Below are positions 26,131 to 33,479 of a stretch of DNA of 35,992 nucleotides, piece after piece. Numbering within the stretch: position 1 is the first letter of the stretch; each line of letters opens with the position of its first letter. Under the pieces are notes generated by a model. It saw only the letters and a list, made by a program, of their open reading frames with translations, had not been told where the DNA came from and did no database searches. Source of the DNA: DATHWB01 sp041744795 (lineage in GTDB: Bacteria > Actinomycetota > Acidimicrobiia > Spongiisociales > ZC4RG35); contig JBGTKD010000021.1 in the NCBI GenBank assembly GCA_041744795.1, positions 1 through 35,992 on the forward strand, read 5' to 3'. Position numbers and translations under genes: made by a program.

Positions 26131-26153
26131 CTGTCACACCCGAGTCATACCGT
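26131..26153 (+). promoter_or_regulatory. PafBC-type (LexA-independent) DNA-damage promoter of recA
   Basis: CTGTCACAC (26131-26139), 8 nt, then TACCGT (26148-26153) matches the layout of the mycobacterial RecA-independent damage promoter (TTGTCRGTG-N8-TANNNT) in spacing and core TGTC, with CAC in place of the usual RGTG. The 16-mer GTTCTGTCACACCCGA (26128-26143) occurs identically at 33041-33056 before the LysM gene. Confidence 0.6.
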
Positions 26154-26201
26154 GTGCGGAGATCGATGAGCGGACGTTTGGGAAGACGAGAGGAAACAGA
26201 C

Positions 26202-27305
26202 ATGGAACGTGATACACCGGAGCGGGCCAAGGCGGTCGAGGTGGCCGTGTCCCAGATCGAGCGGCAATTCGGCAAGGGCGCCATTATGAAGATGGGAGAC
26301 GCTGCCAACCGCAAAGTAGAGGTCATTTCCACCGGGGCTCTTTCGTTGGATCTGGCTCTCGGTATCGGCGGTGTACCTCGGGGCAGGGTCGTCGAGATCT
26401 ACGGTCCGGAGTCCAGCGGCAAGACGACCCTTGCGCTCCACGTGGTGGCCGAAGCCCAGCGCAACGGCGGGATCGCTGCCTTCATCGACGCCGAACACGC
26501 GCTCGATCCGATCTATGCCAAGAACCTCGGTGTAGACGTCGACGAGTTGCTGATCTCCCAACCAGACACCGGCGAGCAGGCACTCGAGATCGCCGACATG
26601 CTCATCCGGTCGGGAGCCCTGGACGTGGTCGTCATCGACTCGGTGGCTGCTCTCGTGCCGCGGGCTGAGATCGAAGGAGAGATGGGCGATGCCCATGTGG
26701 GACTCCAGGCGCGGCTCATGTCCCAGGCGCTGCGCAAGATCACCGCCAACCTCAACCGCTCCAAGACGACATGCGTCTTCATCAATCAGTTGCGGGAGAA
26801 GATCGGTGTGATGTTCGGTTCTCCGGAGACCACACCAGGCGGGCGAGCCCTCAAGTTCTACTCCTCGGTGCGGATCGACGTGCGTCGTATCGAAGCCATC
26901 AAGGACGGGGGCGAGAACGTCGGTAACCGGGTGCGGGCCAAGGTGGCCAAGAATAAGATGGCACCCCCCTTCCGGCTCGCCGAGTTCGACATCATGTTTG
27001 GCGAAGGCATCTCCCGTGAGGGGAGCTTGCTCGATGTGGCGGTCGACCAGGGCGTGGTCAAGAAGAGCGGAGCGTGGTTCACCTACGAGAAGGACCAACT
27101 CGGCCAGGGTCGGGAGAACTCCAAGCGGTTCCTGCGGGAAAACCCGGAGGTGGCCATGCAGCTCCAGGCAAAGATCTACGAGATGGTGGGTCTCGGCGGC
27201 GTGCCGCCAGCCGCCCACGACGACGCGGAGGCGAGTGTCTCTGTCGAGAAAGAGGACGCCGAGGCAGGGGTGACAGTGGACTCTGAGCAAGCTGGGTCCG
27301 ATTGA
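26202..27305 (+). CDS. recA: Recombinase RecA
   Basis: 367-residue strand-exchange ATPase and LexA coprotease. Walker A GPESSGKT (68-75), Walker B VVVIDSVAAL, the L1/L2 loops (EMGDAHVG, and GVMFGSPETTPGG) and the C-terminal acidic tail are all present. ATG 26202 has GAGAGGA 7 nt upstream; an in-frame extension of 16 codons upstream is not RecA-like. No intein. Two damage-responsive elements precede it: a LexA box and a PafBC-type promoter. recX, usually next to recA in actinobacteria, is missing; a 279-nt gap leads to RNase Y. Confidence 0.98.
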   Translation: MERDTPERAKAVEVAVSQIERQFGKGAIMKMGDAANRKVEVISTGALSLDLALGIGGVPRGRVVEIYGPESSGKTTLALHVVAEAQRNGGIAAFIDAEHALDPIYAKNLGVDVDELLISQPDTGEQALEIADMLIRSGALDVVVIDSVAALVPRAEIEGEMGDAHVGLQARLMSQALRKITANLNRSKTTCVFINQLREKIGVMFGSPETTPGGRALKFYSSVRIDVRRIEAIKDGGENVGNRVRAKVAKNKMAPPFRLAEFDIMFGEGISREGSLLDVAVDQGVVKKSGAWFTYEKDQLGQGRENSKRFLRENPEVAMQLQAKIYEMVGLGGVPPAAHDDAEASVSVEKEDAEAGVTVDSEQAGSD

Positions 27306-27584
27306 TTATCCAGATCTGGTGGTCGGGCTAGTCACCGCGGCTAGGATGCAGGGTTCACACACGAAATCGACGATCCAAAGTCTCCAAAAAGATGCAAAAC
27401 ACCACGACGACCCGTTCGAGAGGACCAAGCAGCCGTTCCGGCTGATTCAGGCAACTGATTTTCCCGCTCGTCCGTTTGTCAGTCGTACCCAGGTGGTCGC
27501 ATCTGATACGTAACCGTGTGTGCCGGGCCCATCGGGGCCCGGCACCGCTTGTTACGGGCGATTGCGGTTCGGGAAGAGGGAAGC
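27306..27584 (+). other. 279-nt gap between recA and rny, no convincing gene
   Basis: Holds the 10-bp palindrome CCAGATCTGG at 27310-27319, three bases past the recA stop, and an 11-bp hairpin at 27520-27545. A 64-codon open frame at 27319-27513 has no ribosome-binding site or recognisable sequence and is not called. A small RNA or a long 5' leader for rny is possible. Confidence 0.5.
27520..27545 (+). terminator. Strong hairpin between recA and rny
   Basis: GTGCCGGGCCC and GGGCCCGGCAC form an exact 11-bp stem with loop ATCG. Only CGCTTGTT follows, so the T-tract is poor. Either a recA terminator or a structure in the rny leader, 40 nt before its start. Confidence 0.6.
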
Positions 27585-29126
27585 ATGGACACCACGGCGC
27601 TGATCGCGATCTCAGTTGCGGCAGCCGTCCTCATCGCCGGGGCTGCCGGGTACCTCGTCGCTCGAACGGCCTTTAGGTCAAAAGGCGAATCCGGACCCGA
27701 AGGTGAGGAGTTGGTCGCTCATTCGCGGCTGGAGGCTCAACGGATTCTGGGGCGTGCAGAAGACGAGGGCCGAGCTCGGGCAGAGGCCTATCGGGAGCGG
27801 GAAGAGGCCAAGCTCGAACATCGCCGCCTCGAGATCGACAACATGGAGAGTCGTCTCAGCCAGCGCGAAGAAACCCTCGAACAGCGTGCTTCGAACCTCG
27901 CTTCACGAGAACAACTGCTGGTGGATCGGGAACGAGAAACCAGTGAGCTTCGCCATGACACCGAGGGCCTTCGGGAGCAGGCGCGAGGAGAGCTGGAGAG
28001 ACTGGCCGGTATAGACGCCAAAGCCGCCAAGGAACAGCTCCTTCAGGAAGTCGAAGACGAAGCCCGGCGCGACGCCATGCTGTTGGTGCGAGATCTCGAA
28101 GTGAAGGCTCGCGAGGAAGCTGACCGTCGGGGTCGCCGGATCCTGGCTACCGCCATACAGAGGCTCGCTTCAGAGGTTGTCACCGAGTCGACCGTGTCGG
28201 TCGTGACGCTTCCCTCCGACGACATGAAGGGCCGAATCATCGGTCGAGAGGGCCGCAACATCCGGGCATTAGAAGCGGTGACCGGTGTCAATCTGATCGT
28301 GGACGACACACCCGAAGCTGTTTCCGTGGCCTCCTTCGACCCTGTGCGACGGGAAGTAGCGCGACTGACGCTCGAACGCCTCGTTGCCGACGGCCGCATT
28401 CATCCCGCCTCGATCGAGGAGGCTCACACGAAGGCCCAGGCCGAAGTTGAACAGAGCGTGAGAGACGCCGGGGAGTGGGCGCTGCTGGAAGTGGGCATCT
28501 CGCGTATGCATCCCGAGCTTGTGACCCTTCTCGGGCGTTTGAAGTACCGGACGTCATACGGCCAAAACGTGCTCAACCACCTGGTCGAATCCGCCCATGT
28601 GGGTTCGATGCTCGCCAGCGAACTCGGAATCGACCCTCAGCCCGTCAAACGGTCCTCTCTGTTGCACGACATCGGCAAGGCCGTCACCCATGAGGTCGAG
28701 GGATCCCACGCGCTGATCGGCGCCGAAATCGCCCGTCGCTTCGGTGAGGACGCTGCGATCGTTCACGGGATTGAGGCACACCACAACGAGGTGGAGCCGC
28801 GGACCATTCTGGCCGTCATCGTCCAGGCGGCCGATGCAGTGTCGGCGGCGAGGCCAGGAGCTCGGCGGGAGGCGCTCGAGTCCTACGTCCGGCGTCTCGA
28901 ACGCCTCGAGAGCTTGGCGCTCGACTTTGACGGCGTGGAGCGGGTGTTCGCGATGCAGGCCGGCCGGGAGGTTCGGGTGGTCGTGGATCCGGGAGAGATC
29001 GATGATCTGGCTGCTTCAGACCTGTCCAGGCGGATCGCCAAGAAACTGGAAGAGGACCTTCAGTATCCTGGTCAGATCCAGGTGACCGTGATTCGCGAGT
29101 TTCGCGCCACCGACTACGCCCGCTGA
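27585..29126 (+). CDS. rny: Ribonuclease Y
   Basis: 513-residue membrane-anchored endoribonuclease that starts mRNA decay. An N-terminal transmembrane helix (about 3-25) is followed by a long charged coiled coil (about 35-185), a KH RNA-binding domain with GRIIGREGRN (about 216-225), and an HD phosphohydrolase domain with the metal-binding LLHDIGK (about 358-364) and a C-terminal domain. Length agrees with the family (about 510-525). ATG 27585 has AGAGGGA just upstream; an in-frame GTG 69 nt earlier lies before the hairpin and is unlikely. miaB follows 12 nt later. This genome also encodes RNase J in the same window. Confidence 0.96.
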   Translation: MDTTALIAISVAAAVLIAGAAGYLVARTAFRSKGESGPEGEELVAHSRLEAQRILGRAEDEGRARAEAYREREEAKLEHRRLEIDNMESRLSQREETLEQRASNLASREQLLVDRERETSELRHDTEGLREQARGELERLAGIDAKAAKEQLLQEVEDEARRDAMLLVRDLEVKAREEADRRGRRILATAIQRLASEVVTESTVSVVTLPSDDMKGRIIGREGRNIRALEAVTGVNLIVDDTPEAVSVASFDPVRREVARLTLERLVADGRIHPASIEEAHTKAQAEVEQSVRDAGEWALLEVGISRMHPELVTLLGRLKYRTSYGQNVLNHLVESAHVGSMLASELGIDPQPVKRSSLLHDIGKAVTHEVEGSHALIGAEIARRFGEDAAIVHGIEAHHNEVEPRTILAVIVQAADAVSAARPGARREALESYVRRLERLESLALDFDGVERVFAMQAGREVRVVVDPGEIDDLAASDLSRRIAKKLEEDLQYPGQIQVTVIREFRATDYAR

Positions 29127-29138
29127 CCCGGAACTGCG

Positions 29139-30527
29139 ATGACAACCACGACAATCCTCCCCGAACCGCGTCGTCGCGAGGCTGCTTACCGCCGACCGAC
29201 GCGTGTGGGTCAGACGTTCCACATCCGCACGTTCGGATGTCAGATGAACGAGCACGACTCCGAGCGGATTGCCGGCCTGTTCGTCTCCGACGGGATGGAA
29301 GCGATCGATGACATCGCCGAAGCAGACGTTGTCTATGTCAACACCTGCACCATCCGCGAGAACGCAGACAACCGTTTGTACGGAAATCTGGGTCAGCTCA
29401 AGTCCGTGAAGGAGGCCAAACCGGGGATGCGCCTTGTGGTCGGCGGCTGTGCGGCCCAGAAGGACCGAGACTTCGTACGTGAGCGGGCACCCTGGGTCGA
29501 CGTTGTCATGGGTACCCATAATCTGGACAGGGTTCTCGACCTGCTCGACCACGCCGAAGCGTGGGGCCCGATCACCGAAGTCGTCGACGAATTACAGGCG
29601 ATGCCTTCGTCGTTACCCGTCAAACGAGAGCTGACGCATTCGGCGTGGGTGACGATCCAAGTGGGATGCAACAACAGTTGCACCTTCTGCATCGTTCCCT
29701 CCGTGCGCGGACCCGAGATCAGTCGCCGTCCCGGCGACATCTTGCGAGAAGTGCGACAGCTGGCCGGGGACGGTGTCGTAGAAGTGACGCTCCTTGGCCA
29801 GAACGTCGACACTTACGGCCGGGATCTGGCCATCGACGGCAAACGTCGCCCGATCTTCGCCGAGCTGCTGCGTCAGGTGGGTGCCGTTGACGGCATCCGC
29901 CGGGTCCGATTTACGAGCCCCCACCCGAACGACTTCCGACGGGACGTCGCTGAGGCGATGGCAGAGACGGAGGCGGTGTGCGAACAGTTGCACTTCCCGC
30001 TCCAGAGTGGCTCGAATCGCATTCTGGCCGCTATGCATCGCGGCTACACGGCCGAGAAGTACCTGGACCGCTTGGCAATGGCGCGCGAAGTTATCCCCGG
30101 TTTGGCGGTGTCCAGCGACATCATCGTCGGGTTCCCCGGCGAGACCGACGAAGACTTCGAGGCGACCTTGGAGCTCGTGACCGCTGCCCAGTTCGATCAG
30201 GCGTTCCTTTTCGTATTCTCGCCTCGACCCGGAACCGGGGCGGCGGAGATGACCGACGCCTTTGTGGATCCCGAGGCGATTCAGGAACGCTTCCAAAGAC
30301 TGATGGCCGTGCAATCAGCCAGCGGCATGGCTTCTAATAGGCGTGATGTCGGCAAGATCATGGAAGTGTTGGTCGAGGGTCCGTCCAAGAAGGATTCGAA
30401 TATGGCCACCACCAGGTCGCGCACGGGCAAAGTGGTTCACGTGGAAGCAGTGATGAACCCGGGTTCTTTCCTCGAGGTGGACATCACCGCCGCCGGCCAG
30501 CACTACCTGGTGGGGAGCCCCCACTGA
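29139..30527 (+). CDS. miaB: tRNA-2-methylthio-N6-dimethylallyladenosine synthase
   Basis: 462-residue radical SAM methylthiotransferase acting on position 37 of tRNAs after MiaA. Cluster Cys are seen in RTFGCQMNEHDSE (about 30-42), VNTCTIRENAD and VGGCAAQ; the radical SAM motif is CNNSCTFC (about 178-185), followed by TLLGQNVDTYG and a C-terminal TRAM domain. CQMNEHDSE and TIRENAD distinguish MiaB from RimO. An N-terminal extension of about 25 residues precedes the domain. The substrate-making miaA gene follows after 5 nt. Confidence 0.96.
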   Translation: MTTTTILPEPRRREAAYRRPTRVGQTFHIRTFGCQMNEHDSERIAGLFVSDGMEAIDDIAEADVVYVNTCTIRENADNRLYGNLGQLKSVKEAKPGMRLVVGGCAAQKDRDFVRERAPWVDVVMGTHNLDRVLDLLDHAEAWGPITEVVDELQAMPSSLPVKRELTHSAWVTIQVGCNNSCTFCIVPSVRGPEISRRPGDILREVRQLAGDGVVEVTLLGQNVDTYGRDLAIDGKRRPIFAELLRQVGAVDGIRRVRFTSPHPNDFRRDVAEAMAETEAVCEQLHFPLQSGSNRILAAMHRGYTAEKYLDRLAMAREVIPGLAVSSDIIVGFPGETDEDFEATLELVTAAQFDQAFLFVFSPRPGTGAAEMTDAFVDPEAIQERFQRLMAVQSASGMASNRRDVGKIMEVLVEGPSKKDSNMATTRSRTGKVVHVEAVMNPGSFLEVDITAAGQHYLVGSPH

Positions 30528-30532
30528 GCGAG

Positions 30533-31402
30533 ATGCTCGTCATCGTTGGACCTACCGCCTCTGGCAAGAGCGCCGTGGCATTGGAGATCGCCGATCAGAT
30601 CGGTGGGCGTGTGCTCTCACTGGATTCGATGCAGGTGTACCGGGGAATGGACATCGGAACGGCCAAGGCGTCTGCGGATGATCAGGCGAGAGTGCCACAT
30701 CACATGATCGATTTGGTGGAACCGTCAGAGGAGTTCTCCGTCCAGGACTTCCAGACAGAGGCGCGTCGGGTCATCGATGCCTGCCAGGAGCCCGTGGTTC
30801 TCGTGGGCGGCTCCGGACTACATATGCGGGCGGTCATCGACCCTCTCGAGTTCTTGCCCACCGATGCGACGCTACGAGCCGAGTTGGAGGCGGCTCCGGT
30901 TGAGGACCTGGTGTCTGAACTGCTGGCTGCAGACGCGGGAACCGCTACAGACCTTGCCAATCCTCGTCGACTCATTCGAGCCGTCGAGGTGTATCGACTG
31001 ACAGGCCGAACGCCCTCGGAGATTGCCGCCGATCCCTCCCGACAGGCCGTGGGCCGATACGAATCTCTTTACCCGTGCCGGATCGTCGGCCTCGATCCCG
31101 GCGACGGGCTCTCTGACCTTGTCGACCGACGGCTGGACGCGATGTTGGAGCGCGGCTTCTACGCCGAGGTAGAGGGGCTCTGGACGCGGATGGGGCGAAC
31201 CGCAGCTCAGGCGGTCGGTTACAAAGAGTTGGCTGGGGCAGTGCGCAGTGAGTGTTCGCTCGACGAGGCGGTGAGCGAGGTTCGAAAGGCGACTCTGGCG
31301 TTGGCGAAGCGACAACGTTCCTGGTTCAGACGCGACCCGCGGATCCGCTGGGTGGATCCGTTGCAAACAGACGCGGTTGGCGCTGTCATGGGGTCAGCAT
31401 GA
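30533..31402 (+). CDS. miaA: tRNA dimethylallyltransferase
   Basis: 289 residues. Transfers a dimethylallyl group to adenosine 37 of tRNAs reading codons that start with U. P-loop GPTASGKS (6-13), LDSMQVYRGMDIGTAK (30-45) and GGSGLHMRAV (about 93-102) are family motifs, and RLIRAVEVY and AVGYKEL occur near the C-terminus. Slightly shorter than E. coli MiaA (316). ATG 30533 follows the miaB stop by 5 nt; its stop overlaps the dapF start (ATGA). The miaB-miaA-dapF order is standard in actinobacteria. Confidence 0.96.
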   Translation: MLVIVGPTASGKSAVALEIADQIGGRVLSLDSMQVYRGMDIGTAKASADDQARVPHHMIDLVEPSEEFSVQDFQTEARRVIDACQEPVVLVGGSGLHMRAVIDPLEFLPTDATLRAELEAAPVEDLVSELLAADAGTATDLANPRRLIRAVEVYRLTGRTPSEIAADPSRQAVGRYESLYPCRIVGLDPGDGLSDLVDRRLDAMLERGFYAEVEGLWTRMGRTAAQAVGYKELAGAVRSECSLDEAVSEVRKATLALAKRQRSWFRRDPRIRWVDPLQTDAVGAVMGSA

Positions 31403-32151
31403 AATTCACGAAGATGCACGGTCTGGGAAACGACTTCGTAGTCCTCGACGATGCCGCAATGGTTGTGACCCCAGATCTTGTGCGTGCCCTCTGCGATCGA
31501 AACTTCGGGGTCGGAGCAGACGGTGTCTTGAAGGTCGATCTCGTTAGCGGGATCGTCACGATGGGGTACTGGAACGCTGATGGATCTGAAGCCGAGATGT
31601 GCGGCAACGGATTGCGCTGTGTCGCCCGGCTCGCAGTCGACCGGGGGCTGGCAGAGGCGGGCGAGTTCGTCGTAGAAACACCAGCGGGGCCGAAACGGGT
31701 CCGTGTGGGCTCGGAGATCAGCGTTGATCTTGGTATCCCAGTTGTTGGCGACATTGTTGCGAGCGCAGGACATTTCTTCCGCACTGTGGATGTAGGCAAC
31801 CCCCACGCCGTGTTGGAGGTTGATGACGTAGCCAACGCTGCTGTGGCGGCCGTGGGGCCTGCGGTGCAGAGCGCGTTTGTCGAAGGCACCAACGTCGAGT
31901 TCGTGCACATCGACGGCAACCACGTCGACATGCGGGTCTGGGAGCGGGGAGTGGGCGAGACGCTTGCCTGTGGCAGTGGAATCGTGGCGGCCGCGGCTAT
32001 CGCACGTCGCAACGGCGGTGGCGACGAGATTGTTGTCTCGATGCCCGGCGGTAACGCCCGAGTGGAGTTCCGCGATGGTGGTGCCTGGCTGGTGGGACCG
32101 GCCGAGTACGTCTTCGAGGGGGAGTGGTGGGCGGATGCTCGCCGCACTTGA
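31399..32151 (+). CDS. dapF: Diaminopimelate epimerase
   Basis: 250-residue cofactor-independent racemase converting LL- to meso-diaminopimelate for peptidoglycan and lysine. The two catalytic Cys are in MCGNGLRC (Cys68) and LACGSG (Cys191). The N-terminus MKFTKMHGLGNDFVVLD is typical. ATG 31399 is fixed by the ATGA overlap with miaA. At 250 residues it is a little short of the common 275-290 but both halves of the pseudo-symmetric fold are complete. It ends 19 nt from the convergent lexA stop. Confidence 0.96.
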   Translation: MKFTKMHGLGNDFVVLDDAAMVVTPDLVRALCDRNFGVGADGVLKVDLVSGIVTMGYWNADGSEAEMCGNGLRCVARLAVDRGLAEAGEFVVETPAGPKRVRVGSEISVDLGIPVVGDIVASAGHFFRTVDVGNPHAVLEVDDVANAAVAAVGPAVQSAFVEGTNVEFVHIDGNHVDMRVWERGVGETLACGSGIVAAAAIARRNGGGDEIVVSMPGGNARVEFRDGGAWLVGPAEYVFEGEWWADARRT

Positions 32152-32164
32152 CGACGAGCATCCG
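32132..32164. terminator. Perfect 10-bp hairpin at the dapF/lexA convergence
   Basis: CGGATGCTCG (32132-32141) and CGAGCATCCG (32155-32164) are exact inverse complements with a 13-nt loop that contains the dapF stop codon. No T-tract. Placed to act on both convergent transcripts. Confidence 0.5.
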
Positions 32165-32170
32165 ATGAAC

Positions 32171-32854
32171 TCAAGCGATCGTGCGCAGGACCGTGACGAC
32201 CTTGCCGATGATGTTGACGTCCCGGGCAAAGACCATCGGCTCGTAGTCCGGATTCTCCGATACCAGGATCACCTTTCCATCAGCCCGGCGTAGGCGCTTG
32301 ACGGTTGCTTCTTCGCCGTCGACCAGTGCGGCGATGATCTCCCCGTCACGGGCATGGTCCTGACGACGCACTACTACAAGGTCACCATCGAGTATTCCGG
32401 CGTTGATCATCGAGTCGCCCTTGATCTTCAGCATGAACACCGGTCCGTTACCGACCAGGTCGGTGGGCAACGCCATGACATCTTCGACATCCTCTGCTGC
32501 CAAAATTGGTGAACCCGCCGCGATACGGCCCAGTAGAGGGACGTCGCGGGTGTTCTCGTCGTTGCGGCTCGGTGCGCTCGCGGCTGGGGCGTTGTGTCCG
32601 AGATCTCCCAGGATCTCGATTGCCCGCGGTTTGCTCGGATCGCGTCGGATATAGCCGGCCTTGACCAGGCTGGAGATGTGGCTGTGAACCGTGGAGGGCG
32701 ACGAGAGCCCTAGGGCATCGCCAATCTCGCGCACTGCCGGCGGATAACCGCGAGCGGCGACCGTCGAGCGTATGAACTCCAACACTTCACGCTGTCGGTC
32801 GCTGAGCTCCGACAGGGGGAGCCGTGGGTTGTCGTCGTTGGTCATGTTGGCCAT
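32171..32854 (-). CDS. lexA: LexA repressor
   Basis: 227-residue SOS repressor. The N-terminal winged helix (about 15-80, LSDRQREVLEFIRSTVAARG) binds operators. The C-terminal self-cleaving protease has the Ala-Gly cleavage site in RIAAGSPI (113-114), nucleophile Ser148 in GDSMI and Lys186 in ATVKRL. RecA filaments trigger cleavage. Start ATG 32854 has AGAGGA 5 nt upstream; ATG 32845 (MTNDD) is a close alternative. The open frame upstream runs through the operators and is not coding. Three LexA boxes in its upstream region point to autorepression. The lexA-LysM-nrdR arrangement matches Mycobacterium tuberculosis Rv2720-Rv2719c-Rv2718c. Confidence 0.97.
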   Translation of the reverse strand: MANMTNDDNPRLPLSELSDRQREVLEFIRSTVAARGYPPAVREIGDALGLSSPSTVHSHISSLVKAGYIRRDPSKPRAIEILGDLGHNAPAASAPSRNDENTRDVPLLGRIAAGSPILAAEDVEDVMALPTDLVGNGPVFMLKIKGDSMINAGILDGDLVVVRRQDHARDGEIIAALVDGEEATVKRLRRADGKVILVSENPDYEPMVFARDVNIIGKVVTVLRTIA

Positions 32855-32903
32855 CTCCGTCCTCTCGGTTCGGTTCGAGGGTACTCGTCCAAACTTCGCG
32901 TTC

Positions 32904-32917
32904 CAAACACCTGTTCG
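32904..32917. promoter_or_regulatory. LexA box 1 of the lexA/LysM region (imperfect)
   Basis: CAAACACCTGTTCG has a perfect right half-site and one mismatch in the left half of CGAAC-N4-GTTCG. It is closest to lexA. Confidence 0.65.
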
Positions 32918-32919
32918 AC

Positions 32920-32949
32920 TTGACGGTCGAACGTCCGTTCGGATATAGT
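32920..32949 (+). promoter_or_regulatory. SOS-controlled promoter of the LysM gene
   Basis: TTGACG (32920-32925), 18 nt, TATAGT (32944-32949) is a good housekeeping-type promoter pointing to the LysM gene, with LexA box 2 in the spacer and box 3 just downstream. The leader would be about 135 nt. Confidence 0.65.
32928..32941. promoter_or_regulatory. LexA box 2 of the lexA/LysM region
   Basis: CGAACGTCCGTTCG is a perfect palindromic SOS box. It lies between the -35 and -10 boxes of the plus-strand promoter, so binding would block RNA polymerase directly. Confidence 0.88.
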
Positions 32950-32973
32950 AGCGAACACATGTTCGGATCTCAA
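32945..32973 (-). promoter_or_regulatory. SOS-controlled promoter of lexA
   Basis: On the minus strand TTGAGA (32973-32968), 17 nt, TACTAT (32950-32945) forms a plausible promoter. Its -10 box overlaps that of the opposite promoter and LexA box 3 sits in its spacer. Confidence 0.55.
32952..32965. promoter_or_regulatory. LexA box 3 of the lexA/LysM region
   Basis: CGAACACATGTTCG is a perfect SOS box. It covers the expected start region of the plus-strand promoter and lies inside the spacer of the minus-strand lexA promoter. Confidence 0.9.
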
Positions 32974-33043
32974 GTATCTCCCCCAACGCCCATCGGTGCC
33001 CAGACCGGAATCGACAGCTCGCGCCTGGCCTGTCGATCGAGTT

Positions 33044-33066
33044 CTGTCACACCCGATCCGTACGTT
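33044..33066 (+). promoter_or_regulatory. PafBC-type (LexA-independent) DNA-damage promoter of the LysM gene
   Basis: CTGTCACAC (33044-33052), 8 nt, TACGTT (33061-33066) has the same layout as the element before recA, and GTTCTGTCACACCCGA (33041-33056) is identical there. The leader would be about 20 nt, carrying AGGAG at 33082-33086. Confidence 0.6.
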
Positions 33067-33092
33067 CTCCCTCGACAAGCCAGGAGCCACGC

Positions 33093-33446
33093 ATGACAAC
33101 CACGACACTCAACCCATCCGGTCTACGGACAGCGACTTATCCGCGAGCCCCCCAGCAAGCCCGGGTTGCCCCCAGCCGTTCCAACTACTTCGTTTCGCCT
33201 CGAGTGCTGGCTGCTGCTCTGGCCATTGCGGTTCTCTCCCTGATGGCAACGGCGGTGCAGGCGGACCAGCCTCCGGTAGTCACCGAGTACGTCGTACAGA
33301 GCGGCGACACGCTGTGGGGTATCGCCTCAGGGGTGACCCTTTCCGGGGGAGACGTCCGGGTGACGCTGGCTGACGTCAAGAAGATCAACGATTTGGCAAC
33401 CTCGACCATCCAGCCGGGACAGGTACTTCTGCTCCCTGCCGGGTAG
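33093..33446 (+). CDS. SOS-linked LysM membrane protein (ChiZ/DivS-like division suppressor candidate)
   Basis: 117 residues: a basic cytoplasmic tail (1-34), one transmembrane helix (about 36-56) and an extracytoplasmic LysM domain (about 65-115, YVVQSGDTLWGIASG ... IQPGQVLLLPAG) that binds peptidoglycan. It occupies the position of M. tuberculosis Rv2719c (ChiZ), an SOS-induced LysM protein beside lexA linked to division arrest; corynebacterial DivS is analogous. It is shorter than ChiZ (165). ATG 33093 has AGGAG 6 nt upstream. Expression should be induced by DNA damage through both LexA and the PafBC-type promoter. Division inhibition is inferred from synteny and architecture. Confidence 0.82.
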   Translation: MTTTTLNPSGLRTATYPRAPQQARVAPSRSNYFVSPRVLAAALAIAVLSLMATAVQADQPPVVTEYVVQSGDTLWGIASGVTLSGGDVRVTLADVKKINDLATSTIQPGQVLLLPAG

Positions 33447-33464
33447 TCGGTGCCTTGATCGGGG

Positions 33465-33470
33465 TACCCT
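33465..33470 (+). promoter_or_regulatory. Putative -10 box (TACCCT) of nrdR, leaderless arrangement
   Basis: TACCCT ends 9 nt before ATG 33480 in the 33-nt gap after the LysM gene; no ribosome-binding site precedes the ATG. Confidence 0.35.
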
Positions 33471-33479
33471 CACGGGGCC

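Noticed and set aside
26145..27290. 381-codon open frame on the minus strand covering almost all of recA
   Set aside because: It is the antisense shadow of a highly conserved gene with strong GC codon bias; its product has no recognisable domain.
27319..27513. 64-codon open frame between recA and rny, considered as a small gene or recX remnant
   Set aside because: No ribosome-binding site, no hydrophobic pattern and no RecX-like sequence.
31219..32229. 336-codon minus-strand open frame opposite dapF
   Set aside because: dapF motifs on the plus strand are complete; the antisense frame also overlaps the end of lexA.
33447..33479. Search for an NrdR box before nrdR
   Set aside because: No ACACWATATATWGTGT-like sequence was seen.
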